Assembly: GCA_028694405.1 (NCBI GenBank)
Contig: JAQUTM010000115.1
Coordinates: forward strand, 1 to 7,326
From: Oscillospiraceae bacterium
Lineage (GTDB): Bacteria; Bacillota; Clostridia; Oscillospirales; Ruminococcaceae
DNA: 7,326 nt
Reading direction: 5' to 3'
In this document: one piece after another, positions 5,985-7,326 of the stretch
Layout of the letters: each line of letters begins with the position of its first letter
How positions within the stretch are numbered: position 1 is the stretch's first letter
Made by a program: the position numbers and the translations under genes
Notes under the pieces: model-generated
Databases searched by the model: none
What the model saw: only the letters and a program-made list of their open reading frames with translations
Told to the model about the DNA's origin: nothing

Positions 5985-6665
5985 CTATTTTACTTCTACT
6001 ATTGTTATATTTTTAGCGCTGGTTTCTACTTTAGAAAGAACGATATCTCTTATTTGACTAACTTGCTCTTTGGTTAAAGAGCTGCTTTTGGTTTTAACTG
6101 CAACGTCAACTTTATCGCCATTGATAAAAACAACACACTCGCTAAAGCTTTTGGCTTTAATTAAAGATTCAATGTCACTTTCGGCTGCAATGCTGTCAAT
6201 AATAGCTGTTAAATTTGCCGTTAATTCTTCTTTTTCGGTAGAGGTAAGTTTAGCACTTTTTAAAGATTTTTGCAATTTATCCAAAGCCTCATCACGCGTT
6301 TTTGTGCGGGTAAGGCGCGCTTCTTCAAAATAAGCCTCGGCACTGTTTCCGTCAGCGCTTACCAGTTGGGCATCTCCGTAATTTTTATTAGCTACTTCTT
6401 CCGTAATTACATCAGTTTGCTCGGCAGCAACCTCTGCAGTGTTTTCGCTGGTAGCTCCAACTTCAGCGGCGCTGTCTCCTGTAGCTGTTGCTTGTGCTGC
6501 GCCGTCCTCTACCGAAAGAACTTCAGTGGCGGCTGTAGGTTGCCCTGTTTCCAGTTGCTGCGGCGCGTCCGCTTTGGCATATTGCCAATTTAAATATACC
6601 GCTACCCCTAAAGCTACTACCAGTGTCACCATCGTTAATTGTCTTCTGTTTCGTGGATTTTTCAT
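5985..6665 (-). CDS. spoIIIAH: stage III sporulation protein AH
   Basis: SpoIIIAH is a mother-cell membrane protein. In Bacillus its ring-forming domain (YscJ/FliF-like) meets forespore SpoIIQ to build the channel between the two cells during engulfment. The 226-residue product has a basic N-terminus and one membrane segment at about 11-29. A low-complexity Ala/Thr/Glu-rich linker spans about 33-93. The conserved ring domain begins at about 97 with GDAQLVSADG, followed by AYFEEARLTRTKTRDEALDKLQ (111-132). It continues with SFSECVVFINGDKVDVAVK (173-191) and LTKEQVSQIRDIVLSKV (197-213). GGAGGG lies 6 nt before the start at 6665, and the gene follows spoIIIAG by 13 bp. A later Met at residue 12 would fall inside the membrane segment and lacks a site. 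In the spoIIIA operon, expression is normally driven by sigma-E from a promoter far upstream, outside this window. Confidence 0.96.
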   Translation of the reverse strand: MKNPRNRRQLTMVTLVVALGVAVYLNWQYAKADAPQQLETGQPTAATEVLSVEDGAAQATATGDSAAEVGATSENTAEVAAEQTDVITEEVANKNYGDAQLVSADGNSAEAYFEEARLTRTKTRDEALDKLQKSLKSAKLTSTEKEELTANLTAIIDSIAAESDIESLIKAKSFSECVVFINGDKVDVAVKTKSSSLTKEQVSQIRDIVLSKVETSAKNITIVEVK

Positions 6666-6678
6666 ATTGCACCCTCCG

Positions 6679-7251
6679 CTATATCATTTTTGTAACGCAT
6701 ATTCTGTTTGTAGATACACCTAAAACTGTCGATACAACATCAGTAATGCGTTTTACCACTGCAATGTCATCACCGCCGCTGCATACTACAGCAACCCCTT
6801 TTACTTCCGGTTCCAGCTTAGTTTGCACCAGCGCTTGTTTTCCGTCTGTACCTTCTACAAGAATGTAACTGTTTTCGTAACTAACACGTTCGCTTGTATT
6901 ATCCCCTCCTGCCTGCGTGGCAACATCCGTGTCAGATTTTTCGGTTTGAGCATAAACGTACTCTTCGCTGTTTTCTAAAGTAACCATTACTTGCACGTTG
7001 CCTGCACCTTCAATATTAGAAATAATGGCTTGCAAACGAGATTCTAGCGAAAGGGTGTAATCCGACGCTGATTGCGCGGTGGTTTGAGTGGCTGACGTTG
7101 GTTGCACTTTATCTGCTTTATCAGTGCCTACTATTTCAGATAAAAAAATAAGTAAAATACCCAGTAAACCTGCAACAAACAGCCAGTTCTTTTTTTCAGT
7201 TAAAAAGCTTTGCAGCTTTTCCGTGTACTTTTTATAGTCCAGCTCTTTCAT
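6679..7251 (-). CDS. spoIIIAG: stage III sporulation protein AG
   Basis: SpoIIIAG is another ring-forming membrane protein of the SpoIIIA-SpoIIQ channel, made in the mother cell and facing the space between the two sporangial membranes. The 190-residue product has a charged N-terminus, one membrane segment at about 22-40, a Thr/Ser/Gln-rich linker (43-63) and a C-terminal ring domain. Family landmarks are LSLESRLQAIISNIEGAGNVQVMVTLE (67-93), EYVYAQTEKS (97-106), SYILVEGTDGKQALVQTKLEPEVKGVAVVCSGGDD (128-162) and LGVSTNRICVTKM (177-189). AGGAGA lies 6 nt before the ATG at 7251. It is 21 bp downstream of the probable spoIIIAF end and 13 bp upstream of spoIIIAH, as expected of one operon. Nothing is truncated or missing. 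Confidence 0.96.
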   Translation of the reverse strand: MKELDYKKYTEKLQSFLTEKKNWLFVAGLLGILLIFLSEIVGTDKADKVQPTSATQTTAQSASDYTLSLESRLQAIISNIEGAGNVQVMVTLENSEEYVYAQTEKSDTDVATQAGGDNTSERVSYENSYILVEGTDGKQALVQTKLEPEVKGVAVVCSGGDDIAVVKRITDVVSTVLGVSTNRICVTKMI

Positions 7252-7272
7252 ATGCTTCTCCTGATTGACGTA

Positions 7273-7326
7273 CTAGTTAAATATAACAGTAACTTGCGCA
7301 CCTAAGGCTTCCTGTATATTATTCGT
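7273..7326 (-). CDS. spoIIIAF: probable stage III sporulation protein AF, last 17 residues (partial)
   Basis: A frame open from the right edge ends in TAG at 7273-7275 and encodes TNNIQEALGAQVTVIFN. It lies in the correct position and orientation, 21 bp before spoIIIAG. The short tail (a helix with a small-residue turn, then a beta strand) would suit the SpoIIIAF C-terminus. The assignment rests mainly on the fixed spoIIIAF-AG-AH order, since 17 residues are too few for a firm family match. Confidence 0.6.
   Translation of the reverse strand, partial: TNNIQEALGAQVTVIFN

Noticed and set aside
6070..6868. Plus-strand open frames opposite spoIIIAH and spoIIIAG
   Set aside because: They are mirror images of well recognised genes, with Ser/Ala-rich composition explained by the reverse complement of the linker region.

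Overview
The window is a compact stretch of bacterial chromosome with every recognisable gene on the minus strand. It suggests an endospore-forming, fairly low-GC member of the Firmicutes, class Clostridia. The evidence is the tail of the spoIIIA sporulation operon followed by an Asp23/Gls24 protein, nusB, xseA-xseB, ispA and dxs. This is a Clostridia-type version of the Bacillus spoIIIA-yqhY-nusB-xseAB-ispA-dxs neighbourhood. The Bacillus genes accB, accC and folD are absent from their usual places. A gene for a TsaD/Kae1-like (M22) protein sits in the folD position, which recalls Oscillospirales-type genomes, but the family assignment is inference.

Read in the direction of transcription (right to left), the layout is as follows. 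(1) The last codons of a probable spoIIIAF, then spoIIIAG and spoIIIAH, which encode mother-cell membrane ring proteins of the engulfment channel. (2) A strong sigma-A-type promoter directly after spoIIIAH, an approximately 80-nt leader with small hairpins, and the Asp23/YqhY-like gene, which ends in an intrinsic terminator. (3) A tightly packed run of nusB, the TsaD-like gene, xseA, xseB and ispA, each overlapping the next by 7 to 14 nt. It is followed by a divergent PAP2 (YuiD/DUF212) membrane protein and dxs, separated by less than 20 bp each. dxs runs off the left edge after 411 codons.

Functionally, the block joins late sporulation (SpoIIIA), transcription antitermination (NusB), DNA repair (exonuclease VII) and isoprenoid supply. 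DXS is the first step of the MEP pathway and IspA makes farnesyl diphosphate. The membrane PAP2-like protein lies exactly between these two isoprenoid genes, which is the most suggestive guilt-by-association in the window. The other lead is the divergent TsaD-like protein. It keeps the metal-ligand motifs of the family but has altered N-terminal motifs, so it is unlikely to be the ordinary tRNA t6A enzyme.

I found no tRNA, rRNA, mobile element, CRISPR array, long repeat, frameshift or plus-strand gene. No stretch above 300 bases lacks a gene. The region is mostly ordinary core chromosome, and I see no clearly novel multi-gene system in it.
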